Source of the DNA: Emticicia aquatica
GTDB taxonomy: Bacteria; Bacteroidota; Bacteroidia; Cytophagales; Spirosomataceae
Reading direction: 5' to 3'
DNA: 64,000 bases
Assembly (NCBI RefSeq): GCF_923079645.1
Contig: NZ_CAKLPY010000001.1
Coordinates: 1,756,001 to 1,820,000, forward strand
The position numbers and the translations under genes were made by a program. Position 1 is the first letter of the stretch. Every line of letters begins with the position of its first letter. Shown here piece after piece: positions 35,129-43,233 of the stretch. The notes beneath the pieces were generated by a model, which did no database searches, had not been told where the DNA came from, and saw only the letters and a program-made list of their open reading frames with translations.

Positions 35129-35147
35129 ATAAACAATCATTGGTTTT
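35121..35147 (+). promoter_or_regulatory. Expression-platform hairpin competing with riboswitch P1
   Basis: AACCAAT (35121-35127), which is the 3' strand of P1, can pair instead with ATTGGTT (35139-35145), followed by TT. So two partners, 34999-35006 and 35139-35145, compete for the same strand. It is either a terminator or an antiterminator stem; which one cannot be settled by eye. Confidence 0.6.
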
Positions 35148-35208
35148 AATAGTATCAGGTTTCAAAATGCTTAAAGTACTGTGTATTTTATGTCATGTTT
35201 TTATTATT

Positions 35209-35694
35209 ATGCCAAGCAAAATCATTCATTTCAAAGCAATAATTAAGAAAATGCCGCCAAATCCAATGGGTTCTTGGCATTATATTGATTTTCCTGAAAA
35301 TGCTTTTGATATTTTTGGCAAACGTGGTTTTATCCGAATTAAAGGATTTATTAATAATAAACCCTTCAAAAGCAGCTTGTTTCCGAAAGGTAATCAGCTT
35401 CACGCTATGAGTATTTCGCTGAAATTACAAAAGCAAATAGGGATAAAACCCAATGATGAAATCACGCTTTCGATTGAAGAAGATTTTGAAGTACAAATTA
35501 TTGAAATGCCCATTGAGTTACAAGAAGCTCTCGATTTTGATGAAGAAATGGCCGATTTATTTGGTAAACTTTCTCCATCTAATCAAAAATACTACAAAAT
35601 ATGGGTTAGTAGCGGAAAACATATTGACACTCGCATAAATAGAGTAGTCACTATTTTTGAAAGATTAAGAAAAAAGAAAGGGGTTTTACAATAA
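35209..35694 (+). CDS. DUF1905/YdeI-type protein under SAM-riboswitch control
   Basis: A 161-residue cytoplasmic protein. The first half has the DUF1905 pattern (IHFKAIIKKMPPNPMGSWHYIDFPEN, GFIRIKGFINNKPFKSSLFPKGN, MSISLKLQKQIGIKPNDEITLSI), and the second the YdeI helix region (LQEALDFDEEMADLFGKLSPSNQKYYKIWV and THRINR-like DTRINRVVTIFERLRKKKG). These proteins are of unknown function; YdeI homologues occur beside stress genes. The ATG at 35209 gives the family-like start; earlier in-frame ATGs would add a hydrophobic stretch not expected. It precedes metX by 21 bases and thus is the first gene of the SAM-regulated transcript. Confidence 0.82.
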   Translation: MPSKIIHFKAIIKKMPPNPMGSWHYIDFPENAFDIFGKRGFIRIKGFINNKPFKSSLFPKGNQLHAMSISLKLQKQIGIKPNDEITLSIEEDFEVQIIEMPIELQEALDFDEEMADLFGKLSPSNQKYYKIWVSSGKHIDTRINRVVTIFERLRKKKGVLQ

Positions 35695-35715
35695 AACCTC
35701 AGCTAAATATAAGAA

Positions 35716-36729
35716 ATGGAAAACAAAATATTTCATCACGACGAACCTTTTAAACTTGAATCAGGACAATGGCTTCCTGAATTTGATTTAGCTTATACGA
35801 CTTACGGCAAACTCAACGAAAAAATGAACAATGTTGTGTGGGTTTGTCATGCTTTTACAGGCAACGCAAACCCATCAGACTGGTGGAATGGCTTGATTGG
35901 CGAAAAAAGATTGTACAATCCTAACGAACATTTTATTGTTTGTGCAAATATTTTGGGTTCTCATTATGGTTCTACAAATGCTTTGAGTAAAAACCCAATT
36001 TCAGGTGAACCATACTTTCACGATTTTCCTTTTCTGTCGATTCGTGATGTTGTGCGTGCCATTGATTTATTGCGTCAAAACTTGGGAATTGCTAAAATTA
36101 ATACTTTACTTGGTGGTTCATTAGGAGGTCAACAAGCCATTGAATGGGCTATTTTACAGCCAGAATTAATTGAAAACTTAGTACTTTTCTCAACAAATGC
36201 AATTCATTCGCCATGGGGAATTGCCTTTAACGAGTCACAACGAATGGCTATTGAAGCAGACCCAACATGGATTGAACGTCACCCCAAAGCTGGCATGAAC
36301 GGCATGAAAGTAGCTCGTTCGATTGCTCTTTTATCTTATCGAAATTATGCTACTTATGGACGCACGCAGTCAAGAGATGAAGGTCAAGTTGATTTTTTCA
36401 GGGCCAATACATACCAAAATTATCAAGGCGAGAAACTTGGCAAACGATTCAACGCTTTTTCTTATTGGACGCTTTCAAAAATGTTTGATTCGCACGATGT
36501 TGGTCGTGGACGAGGGAAAGTGGAAGATGCTCTAAAACTCATTAAATCAAAAACTTTGGTTATTGGTATTTCATCAGATGTACTTTTTCCGCCTGAAGAA
36601 CAAGAATTTATTGCCAAACATATTCCTCATGCCAAATACGCCCTCATCGACTCAATGTATGGTCACGATGGCTTTCTGATTGAATTTGAAGCAATGACAG
36701 AGACTATAAAAGAATGGTTGTATAACTAA
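35716..36729 (+). CDS. metX: Homoserine O-acetyltransferase
   Basis: Acetylates (or succinylates) homoserine to start methionine synthesis. The 337-residue alpha/beta-hydrolase-fold enzyme has YTTYGKLNEKMNNVVWVCHAFTGN, DWWNGLIGEKRLYNPNEHFIVCANILGSHYGSTN, nucleophile motif GGSLGGQQ (Ser), the SDVLFPPEEQ acid region (Asp) and HDGFLIE (His). Acceptor donor choice (acetyl versus succinyl) cannot be judged by eye. The SAM riboswitch 590 bases upstream presumably controls it through the DUF1905 transcript. Confidence 0.95.
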   Translation: MENKIFHHDEPFKLESGQWLPEFDLAYTTYGKLNEKMNNVVWVCHAFTGNANPSDWWNGLIGEKRLYNPNEHFIVCANILGSHYGSTNALSKNPISGEPYFHDFPFLSIRDVVRAIDLLRQNLGIAKINTLLGGSLGGQQAIEWAILQPELIENLVLFSTNAIHSPWGIAFNESQRMAIEADPTWIERHPKAGMNGMKVARSIALLSYRNYATYGRTQSRDEGQVDFFRANTYQNYQGEKLGKRFNAFSYWTLSKMFDSHDVGRGRGKVEDALKLIKSKTLVIGISSDVLFPPEEQEFIAKHIPHAKYALIDSMYGHDGFLIEFEAMTETIKEWLYN

Positions 36730-36761
36730 ATGAAAAATAAAATGTAAATATTCACAAAACA

Positions 36762-37625
36762 TTATTTCTCTAACTCCTCAAAAAGCCGTACAGTTTCAAC
36801 GGCTTCTTTTACATCATGCACACGCAAGATTTTTGCTCCTTGCATGAGTGCAAACATATTGAGTGCAGTTGTGCCATTTAAGGCTTCATTTGCGGAAATA
36901 TTGAGCGTTCGCCAAATCATTGATTTTCTTGAAATTCCGACCAAAAGTGGCAAATCCATCACTTTAAAGGCTTCTAAATTTCGCATCATTTCAAAACCTT
37001 GTTTAGCATTTTTGGCAAAACCAAATCCTGGGTCAATGATAATATCTTTTACAGACAAAGCTCTCAACTGAGACACTTTTTGTTGTAATTCTGTAATAAC
37101 ATCAAGCGTAATGTCTTGATAATCATTGAGTTTATTCATCGTTGTAGGATTACCTCGGCTGTGCATTAAAATGTAAGGTACCTGTAATTCTGCAACGGTA
37201 TTAAACATCTCATTATCCAAATTTCCACCAGCAATATCATTGATTATTGCTGCACCAACTTTTACGGTTTCTCGTGCAACTTGACTTCGAAATGTGTCAA
37301 TCGAAATAATCACTTCTGGAAAAACCTTTATAATTGCTTCGACGGCTGGAACAACTCTATCTATTTCTTCTGCAATACTTATATCAATCGCATTTGGTCG
37401 AGTCGAGTAGCCACCAATATCAATGAATGTTGCACCAGCTTGAAGCATTTCGCCAGTTTTATCAATTATTTGAGTGTTGCTAGCTTTGAATCTGCTTCCT
37501 TCAAAAAATGAATCTGGCGTAATATTTAGTATTCCCATCACCTTTGGAAAAGCTAAATCAAGTAGTTTTTTGCCACTTTTTGCCACTTGAGAAGGCATAT
37601 TTGCTTGAATACTCAAAAATCTCAT
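36762..37625 (-). CDS. folP: Dihydropteroate synthase
   Basis: Joins pterin pyrophosphate to p-aminobenzoate in folate synthesis; target of sulfonamides. The 287-residue TIM-barrel has MGILNITPDSFFEGSRF, DIGGYSTRPNA, ISIDTFRSQVA, INDIAGG, LMHSRGNPTTM, DPGFGFAKNAKQ, LVGISRKSM and RVHDV. Its start is only a few bases from the upstream promoter TTG of the divergent DUF1599 gene, so the two promoters share the gap. Confidence 0.96.
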   Translation of the reverse strand: MRFLSIQANMPSQVAKSGKKLLDLAFPKVMGILNITPDSFFEGSRFKASNTQIIDKTGEMLQAGATFIDIGGYSTRPNAIDISIAEEIDRVVPAVEAIIKVFPEVIISIDTFRSQVARETVKVGAAIINDIAGGNLDNEMFNTVAELQVPYILMHSRGNPTTMNKLNDYQDITLDVITELQQKVSQLRALSVKDIIIDPGFGFAKNAKQGFEMMRNLEAFKVMDLPLLVGISRKSMIWRTLNISANEALNGTTALNMFALMQGAKILRVHDVKEAVETVRLFEELEK

Positions 37626-37656
37626 TTGTTTATAGACTCGAAGTTTTATAGTTTTG
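37626..37656 (+). promoter_or_regulatory. Promoter for the DUF1599 gene
   Basis: TTG (37626-37628), 20 bases, TAGTTTTG (37649-37656), a full match to TTG-N(18-21)-TAnnTTTG. The -33 element touches the folP start codon. Confidence 0.55.
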
Positions 37657-37714
37657 CAAGATACAAGTAAACAACATCTTTTTCAAGTTATTCCTCATTG
37701 AGGACAATTAGGGC

Positions 37715-38266
37715 ATGAACCAAACAGAAATTGAGTATCGACATATAATTAAAATTTGCCAAGAGCTTTTTGAGAAAAAAAATAAAGATTATGGTACTTC
37801 TTGGAGAATTTTGCGTTTACCAAGTATAACCGACCAAATTTTCATCAAAGCACAACGCATCAGAACGCTGCAAGACAACGGTTTTAGTCGAGTTGACGAA
37901 GGCGTAATTCCTGAGTTTATTGGTATTATCAACTATTGTGTGATGGCATTGATTCAAGCCGAATTGATTGAAAATGCTGAAATGGAATTACCTTTTGAAC
38001 AAGTACAAGCAATGTACAATAAGCAAGTTGTTGAAGTAATGGAGTTACTTTTCAACAAAAATCATGATTATGGCGAGGCTTGGCGAGATATGCGAGTGAG
38101 TTCGATGACCGATATTATATTAATGAAATTGTTTAGAATTAAGCAAATTGAAGATAATCAAGGCAAAACTTTGGTTTCAGAAGGTATTAAATCTGGTTAT
38201 CAAGATATTATTAATTACGCAGTTTTTTGTATGATAAAACTCGGTCAGGCTCAAGGACAACAATAA
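37715..38266 (+). CDS. DUF1599 protein (nucleotide-modification-associated domain)
   Basis: A 183-residue protein consisting of two similar halves: LFEKKNKDYGTSWRILRLPSITDQIFIKAQRIRTLQ and LFNKNHDYGEAWRDMRVSSMTDIILMKLFRIKQIE. The K(D/H)DYG-x-x-W motif defines DUF1599, described as nucleotide modification associated domain 1. Its role in Bacteroidota is unknown. The gene is present between folP (opposite) and the DoxX gene, an order I recall as conserved in Bacteroidota. Confidence 0.85.
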   Translation: MNQTEIEYRHIIKICQELFEKKNKDYGTSWRILRLPSITDQIFIKAQRIRTLQDNGFSRVDEGVIPEFIGIINYCVMALIQAELIENAEMELPFEQVQAMYNKQVVEVMELLFNKNHDYGEAWRDMRVSSMTDIILMKLFRIKQIEDNQGKTLVSEGIKSGYQDIINYAVFCMIKLGQAQGQQ

Positions 38267-38326
38267 CGATTCGGATAACAAATAATGTTTAACAAAACAT
38301 TAACTTTTTGCTCAAAATTCAGCAAC

Positions 38327-38334
38327 TAACTTTG
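38327..38334 (+). promoter_or_regulatory. Candidate -7 box for the DoxX gene
   Basis: TAACTTTG matches TAnnTTTG, 42 bases before the start. The nearest TTG is only 16 bases upstream. Confidence 0.35.
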
Positions 38335-38375
38335 TACCATCATAATATTCAATTCACTCATTCAAATTTGGCTAA

Positions 38376-39470
38376 ATGAAACTAATTTCACAGATTGCAC
38401 GCATCATTGTTGGTGTGATTTTTATATTTTCTGGCTTTGTTAAAGTCGTTGACCCAGTTGGTACTGGCATAAAACTCGAAGAATATTTTGAGGTTTTTTC
38501 ACAGGATTTACCTGCTTTACAAGGTTTTTTCATGTTTTTTGCTCACAATTCTTTAACTTTATCTCTTATTTTTTGTGCTTTAGAAGTCATTTTGGGGGTT
38601 GCTACTCTCCTATCCTACCGCATGAAAATCACTTCTTGGCTGCTTTTAGCAATCATCGTTTTCTTTACTTTTCTAACATTCTATTCAGCTTATTTCAATA
38701 AAGTAACAGACTGCGGTTGTTTCGGAGATTTCTTAAAACTCAAGCCGTGGACTTCATTCGAGAAAGATATTTTCTTGACAATTTTGATTTTGGTAATTTT
38801 TATTTTCAGAAATAAATATGCTGAATCATCTCAAAATATAGTCATGGCAATCGTTTCTGTCATTTCATTTGGCATTGGTATTTATGCGATACGTTATCTT
38901 CCACCTATCGATTTTTTACCTTATGCTATCGGCAAAAGTATTCCAGAACAAATGAAACCAACTGGTATAAAACCAGAAATGGAGTTTACTTTTTTAAATA
39001 AAAAAACCAACGAGGAAATTATTGCAAAAGAATTTTTGATGGATACGCTTACATATAAATATGTTTCGATGGTGACTTTGAATGAAGATAAATTGAAGCC
39101 AAAAATCACAGATTATTCAATTAGCGACCCACAAGGAAATAATTATACAGATTCTACATTTACTGGAAATAAACTTTTAGTGATAATAAAAAGCATTGAA
39201 AACATTGATAATGAGCAAATTAGCCAAATAAAGTCATTAATAAGCGATGCTGAAAAATCTGGAATCACGCCGATGATTTTGACCTCTGTTATTCAAAATG
39301 ATTATCAGAAATTTAGTGAAGCTAATGCTATCAAAACTCCTTATTTTTCGGCTGACGCAACAGTTTTAAAAACAATGGCACGAACAAATCCGTGTTTGAT
39401 TTTGTTACAAAATGGCATAGTTAAAGGAAAGTGGGGAAATCATAGTATTCCTAAAAAAATAGAATTATAA
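38376..39470 (+). CDS. BT_3928-type DoxX-family membrane protein
   Basis: A 364-residue protein. The N-terminal 140 residues are a DoxX/MauE-like four-helix membrane domain (ARIIVGVIFIFSGFVKVVDPVG, then HNSLTLSLIFCALEVILGVATLL, and VTDCGCFGDFLKL, a Cys pair). A fifth helix follows (about 155-175). The rest (from about 180) is extracytoplasmic, with a thioredoxin-like look (FLNKKTNEEI, GITPMILTS) but without a CxxC. The CGCFGD segment can bind a redox partner. Function unproven; the family sits beside tpiA-like or folate genes in many genomes. Confidence 0.8.
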   Translation: MKLISQIARIIVGVIFIFSGFVKVVDPVGTGIKLEEYFEVFSQDLPALQGFFMFFAHNSLTLSLIFCALEVILGVATLLSYRMKITSWLLLAIIVFFTFLTFYSAYFNKVTDCGCFGDFLKLKPWTSFEKDIFLTILILVIFIFRNKYAESSQNIVMAIVSVISFGIGIYAIRYLPPIDFLPYAIGKSIPEQMKPTGIKPEMEFTFLNKKTNEEIIAKEFLMDTLTYKYVSMVTLNEDKLKPKITDYSISDPQGNNYTDSTFTGNKLLVIIKSIENIDNEQISQIKSLISDAEKSGITPMILTSVIQNDYQKFSEANAIKTPYFSADATVLKTMARTNPCLILLQNGIVKGKWGNHSIPKKIEL

Positions 39471-39539
39471 TTTATGGACATTGATTTGTGTTAAATTGAC
39501 CTGCACAAATCATTTAAAATTAGAAGCACAAATTTAAGA

Positions 39540-40058
39540 ATGACCACAAATATTTTTTTAATTGGAATGCCTTCATCAGGCAAAAGTACACTTGGAAGGC
39601 AAATTGCCAAAAGTCTCGGATACGAATTTGTAGATTTAGACCTACGTATTGAAATCGCTGAAGGTAAAAAAGTTGCTGAAATTTTTAGTTTAAATGGCGA
39701 AGAATACTTCAGAAAAATTGAGAACCAACATTTAAAAAAAATACAAAAAGATAGTAAATTAGTCATTGCTACAGGTGGTGGAGCTCCGTGTTTTCATGAT
39801 GGTTTGGAGTATATAAAAGAGAATGGAATTAGCATTTTCTTAGATGTAAAACCCGAAATGCTGGTTGAAAGAATGCGAGTTTCAAAGAAGAATGAACGTC
39901 CATTATTTGATTTGGAAAGTAAAACTTTGCTTGATACAGTTTCCACCAAATACAATGAACGTTTATCTACTTATCAAAAAGCTGATATTACTGTTGAAGG
40001 CGATACTGACCCTGAAAGTATTTTATGGATTATTGATGCTGAATTTTCAAGAAAATAA
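39540..40058 (+). CDS. aroK: Shikimate kinase
   Basis: Phosphorylates shikimate in aromatic amino acid synthesis. The 172-residue protein has Walker A GMPSSGKST, the shikimate-binding VDLDLRIE and GEEYFRKIE, the ATGGGAPC loop and the LID region around RMRVSKKNERPLF. Normal length. It is closed by a large palindromic terminator shared with rlmB. Confidence 0.95.
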   Translation: MTTNIFLIGMPSSGKSTLGRQIAKSLGYEFVDLDLRIEIAEGKKVAEIFSLNGEEYFRKIENQHLKKIQKDSKLVIATGGGAPCFHDGLEYIKENGISIFLDVKPEMLVERMRVSKKNERPLFDLESKTLLDTVSTKYNERLSTYQKADITVEGDTDPESILWIIDAEFSRK

Positions 40059-40072
40059 TGCTTTAACAATTA

Positions 40073-40117
40073 GTACAAAAAAAGGATATTGAAAATTTCA
40101 ATATCCTTTTTTTGTAC
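40073..40117. terminator. Perfect palindromic bidirectional terminator
   Basis: Arms of 22 bases (GTACAAAAAAAGGATATTGAAA and its complement) meet around one central base. The A-run and T-run give a U-tract in both directions, between the convergent aroK and rlmB. Confidence 0.9.
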
Positions 40118-40133
40118 ACATAAAGTGCACTTG

Positions 40134-40991
40134 TTATTTATTTCTTTGCCTAACAGCTTCGTATAAAATTACACCAGTTGCTACTGAAACGTTAAGTGAG
40201 CCGATTTTTCCAACCATTGGAATTTTTGTTGAATAATCAGCTTGTTCTAATAAGTTTTCAGAAATACCATCTTCTTCAGAACCCATCAAAATAGCCGTTG
40301 GAATGCTAAAATCAATGTTGTATAATTCTTCAGTTGCTTTTTCAGTACAAGCAACAATTTGAATACCCGATTGTTGAAGTTCACTAATTACTTGCCAAAG
40401 GCTGTTTTCACGACAAACAGGTAGGTGATTTAAAGCTCCTGATGAAGTTTTCATCGCATCAGCATTGATTTGAGCCGCACCACGTGCAGCTACTACAATT
40501 GCATTGACGCCAGCACATTCGGCAGTTCGGGCAATCGCACCAAAATTTCTTACATCGGTAATTCTGTCCAAAACTAAAAGTAACGGAACTTCTCCTTTTT
40601 CAAAAACATCAGCGACAACATTTGAGATTTTAGCATAATTCACTGCTGATACAAATGCAATCACACCTTGATGTACTTTCATCGTAACACGATTCAATTT
40701 TTCCAGCGGAACTCTTTGAACTGGAATCCCTCGTTCAAAAGCTAATTTTTCAACTTCATTATGGCCAAAATCTCTTTGAAGTAATATTTTTTCAATTTCT
40801 TTTGTTCCTTTGAGCGTTTCTAAAACTGACTGTACACCAAAAACAATATCTGGTTTTGAGGCTTTCTCAAAACCAGGAGGTGTTGGTTTGGCAAAATATC
40901 TTTTTTTAGCTCCGCCTTGACTTCCGCCTTCAGGCTTTCTAAATCCACCTTCCGAACTGCGACCTAATCCACTACGTTTCCTGTTCTCCAT
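40134..40991 (-). CDS. rlmB: 23S rRNA (guanosine-2'-O)-methyltransferase RlmB
   Basis: A SPOUT methyltransferase of 285 residues. It has an N-terminal basic Gly/Ser-rich extension, the substrate-binding domain (IVFGVQSVLETLKGTKEIEKILLQRD), then the trefoil knot motifs RITDVRNFGAIARTAE, ILMGSEEDGIS and IPMVGKIGSLNVSVA. RlmB methylates G2251 of 23S rRNA. The ATG at 40991 is within the end of the GWxTD gene (28-base overlap), so translation may be coupled. A longer frame exists but lacks family residues. Confidence 0.92.
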   Translation of the reverse strand: MENRKRSGLGRSSEGGFRKPEGGSQGGAKKRYFAKPTPPGFEKASKPDIVFGVQSVLETLKGTKEIEKILLQRDFGHNEVEKLAFERGIPVQRVPLEKLNRVTMKVHQGVIAFVSAVNYAKISNVVADVFEKGEVPLLLVLDRITDVRNFGAIARTAECAGVNAIVVAARGAAQINADAMKTSSGALNHLPVCRENSLWQVISELQQSGIQIVACTEKATEELYNIDFSIPTAILMGSEEDGISENLLEQADYSTKIPMVGKIGSLNVSVATGVILYEAVRQRNK

Positions 40992-42244
40992 GCTTCTACA
41001 AACGGATACCAATATGCCTGATATTCGGGATAACGAACCAGTTCATAATAGTTTTCCGTAAATTGGTTTGGTTTTCTATTAAATGTAAATATAATTTCTG
41101 AAAAATTAAGATTCTGCGAATACATCCAAACTTCACGGTCACGGCTTCGTTGTACTTTATTGGGTGGCCCCAAAACCGTATAAACCATTCCTTTATCTGT
41201 TTTCCAACCTTCTTTATAAGTAGTAAAAAGGCGATTCGCTTCTTCAATTCTATGGTAATAATTTTTGATGATTTTCTTAGAAATCATCTGATTTCCGCCT
41301 GTAACACCCAAAAAGAATTTATCTAAGGCTTGCTTAGCATTTTCGTTTTCATTGACAGCTCGCATTTCTTGGCTCGTACTCATATAAACCAAAGGTTTAA
41401 CTAAATTTTCAGGTCGAGTCAACCGAGGGAATCGGTCATCAACAACCAAAATTCCGAAACCATTTTTAGTGTTTGTAGTGTCTTCAACAGCCAAATATAA
41501 TCCTTCTGTTTTCAAGTTTATATTTGTATTTGAATTAACTTTAATTATTTCTTCCGGTTCTAAACCACGGTCAATTCCATTTCTAACAGAAGTTGCCATC
41601 GGCGATTGTGCAGGTGTAAAATCATTTTTGTATCGAAGTAAAAACAATTCACGTGGATGATTTTCTACACTTTTAAGCTGAAATGAGTCTTTTTTATTAA
41701 TATAATTTCTAAAAACTGGAATTGAAAAATTACCTACAAAAACACCAAATCTATCATTTAATCGAGTTCCGTTGAAATCAATCACCAAATCATTATTAGA
41801 TTTTTTACTATCTTCCAATTGGAAAACTTCGGTCAAAAGTAATGCTTTTGGAATATTTTTTGGCCTCGGTATTTCAAAACTTAACAAAAGTTTCCCATCT
41901 TTTAACCAAGTATTTTGATTGGTGATGTCTATTTTCCCAGAAGCAATTCTGTCACGAACGCCATAATCCGATTGAACAAGAAAATTAAATCTAAAATTAT
42001 CATTCAGTTGTTCAATAAACTTGTCTTTTTTCAAATTTTCAATATCCAACTCCATAAAAACTTTAACATTTGAGGAGTCTTTCAATAAATACCGACTTTT
42101 GATGGCAACCACAAGCGGTTTTTGAACAACAGTTTGCTGAACAACCGTAGTTTTATTTATTTCTTTCTGAGCTTTTTGAATTTTCTTATTTGATGTGCAA
42201 GCAACGAATACTACCAAAAAGCTGTAAATAAGGGCTTTTTTCAT
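40964..42244 (-). CDS. GWxTD domain-containing lipoprotein
   Basis: A 426-residue lipoprotein (signal ending VVFVAC, Cys16). The conserved C-terminal domain contains the namesake YKEGWKTDKGMVYTVLGPPNKV, then REVWMYSQNLNFSEIIFTF. N-terminal part is beta-rich. GWxTD proteins are envelope proteins of Bacteroidota, sometimes with protease genes; exact job unknown. It precedes rlmB in an overlapping pair, an odd mate for an rRNA modification enzyme. A good promoter lies just upstream. Confidence 0.9.
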   Translation of the reverse strand: MKKALIYSFLVVFVACTSNKKIQKAQKEINKTTVVQQTVVQKPLVVAIKSRYLLKDSSNVKVFMELDIENLKKDKFIEQLNDNFRFNFLVQSDYGVRDRIASGKIDITNQNTWLKDGKLLLSFEIPRPKNIPKALLLTEVFQLEDSKKSNNDLVIDFNGTRLNDRFGVFVGNFSIPVFRNYINKKDSFQLKSVENHPRELFLLRYKNDFTPAQSPMATSVRNGIDRGLEPEEIIKVNSNTNINLKTEGLYLAVEDTTNTKNGFGILVVDDRFPRLTRPENLVKPLVYMSTSQEMRAVNENENAKQALDKFFLGVTGGNQMISKKIIKNYYHRIEEANRLFTTYKEGWKTDKGMVYTVLGPPNKVQRSRDREVWMYSQNLNFSEIIFTFNRKPNQFTENYYELVRYPEYQAYWYPFVEAWRTGNVVD

Positions 42245-42264
42245 TAATTTTTAGTTCTTAGATT

Positions 42265-42293
42265 CAAATTTAGGTAAATAAGCTACAATTCAA
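42265..42293 (-). promoter_or_regulatory. Promoter for the GWxTD-rlmB operon
   Basis: On the minus strand: TTG (42293-42291), 18 bases, TAAATTTG (42272-42265), 21 bases before the start codon. Confidence 0.5.
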
Positions 42294-42338
42294 AATAAAA
42301 ATTATTAGAATCCTATTAATACTAACGTAGAGAAAGCT

Positions 42339-42539
42339 TTAATCGTTTTCATCTAGCTCAAATATTTCTTCTACAGGTTTACCAAATAGCTTGGCAATTT
42401 TTAGTGCTAAAACCGTTGATGGCACATATTTGTTGCTCTCAATGGCATTGATTGTCTGGCGACTTACATTGATACGTTCTGCCAAATCGGCTTGTGTAAT
42501 ATCTAATATTGCTCGTTCTATTCTGATGCGATTTTTCAT
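42339..42539 (-). CDS. Small XRE-family regulator (YozG-like)
   Basis: A 66-residue helix-turn-helix protein: MKNRIRIERAILDITQADLAERINVSRQTINAIESNKYVPS followed by TVLALKIAKLFGKPVEEIFEL. Short XRE proteins of this kind are commonly paired with a membrane protein. Here the pair is the 159-residue membrane protein gene just upstream in the same operon (21-base gap). Target and signal unknown. Confidence 0.9.
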   Translation of the reverse strand: MKNRIRIERAILDITQADLAERINVSRQTINAIESNKYVPSTVLALKIAKLFGKPVEEIFELDEND

Positions 42540-42560
42540 TATGATTCTAATTTTTATGAT

Positions 42561-43040
42561 TTATTTTTCATCAAAACGAGGCTTTACCAATAGAATATAG
42601 TAAAATCTAACAATAAAAAATATAAGTGGTGTGAAAATATTATAGATAACAACATTGAAATAGGTCATCCCATGAATAAAAATTGTAGCTAAAATTAAGG
42701 CTACAAAATTAAAATAAATAGCCCATTGAAGGGATTCTAAACGAATTTTTGAAACGTATTCATCTTCTAATTTTAGTTTTGAAAAAGCAATGAATAAGAG
42801 TCCGACGATTGTGCCGATTGTTGCAATTTCGTCAGTAAAATTAAAAACAGAAAACGTATTACCTTTGTCATTTGATGACAAAAACTCATCAGCAAATAAA
42901 TATTTAAAGGGAATTTTAAAGGTCAAAAAATCAAAATGTAAGTCGTCAAATAATACAAATAATCCTAAAATTATAGATGGAATAGCGAGTATCCAACCAA
43001 TCAATTTAAAACGATGAGGAAATAAGAATCTTGGTTCCAT
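42561..43040 (-). CDS. Four-helix membrane protein paired with XRE regulator
   Basis: A 159-residue protein with four hydrophobic helices (about 14-31, 74-88, 103-120 and 125-150) and a short extracytoplasmic loop after helix 1. No family recognised with certainty; similar small membrane proteins (DUF2975-like pattern) form two-gene operons with YozG-type regulators, possibly to transmit a signal to the regulator. It is transcribed first from a strong promoter 38 bases upstream. Confidence 0.75.
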   Translation of the reverse strand: MEPRFLFPHRFKLIGWILAIPSIILGLFVLFDDLHFDFLTFKIPFKYLFADEFLSSNDKGNTFSVFNFTDEIATIGTIVGLLFIAFSKLKLEDEYVSKIRLESLQWAIYFNFVALILATIFIHGMTYFNVVIYNIFTPLIFFIVRFYYILLVKPRFDEK

Positions 43041-43077
43041 GATAAAAAAGCTTTAGTTTATGTAAATTATAACGAAC

Positions 43078-43108
43078 CAAATGTAAAGCATATTTTACAA
43101 TAAATCAA
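43078..43108 (-). promoter_or_regulatory. Promoter for the membrane protein-XRE operon
   Basis: On the minus strand TTG (43108-43106), 20 bases, TACATTTG (43085-43078): a full match to the consensus. It is back-to-back with the globin promoter. Confidence 0.6.
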
Positions 43109-43170
43109 ATTAATTTTACATATATTTTTTATATGACAAATATCATCTGTTTTAAATTGTAAGAAAAATG

Positions 43171-43178
43171 TACTTTTG
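43171..43178 (+). promoter_or_regulatory. Candidate -7 box for the globin gene
   Basis: TACTTTTG matches TAnnTTTG, 56 bases before the globin ATG; no TTG at the right distance. Confidence 0.35.
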
Positions 43179-43233
43179 TGAATCAATAAGTAAGTTATCT
43201 AGCTGAATCAACAATTTAATATTTAATTAAAAA

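Noticed and set aside
35140..35208. Hydrophobic N-terminal extension (possible signal anchor) for the DUF1905 protein
   Set aside because: It overlaps the riboswitch platform and would be unusual for this soluble family; the ATG at 35209 is better.
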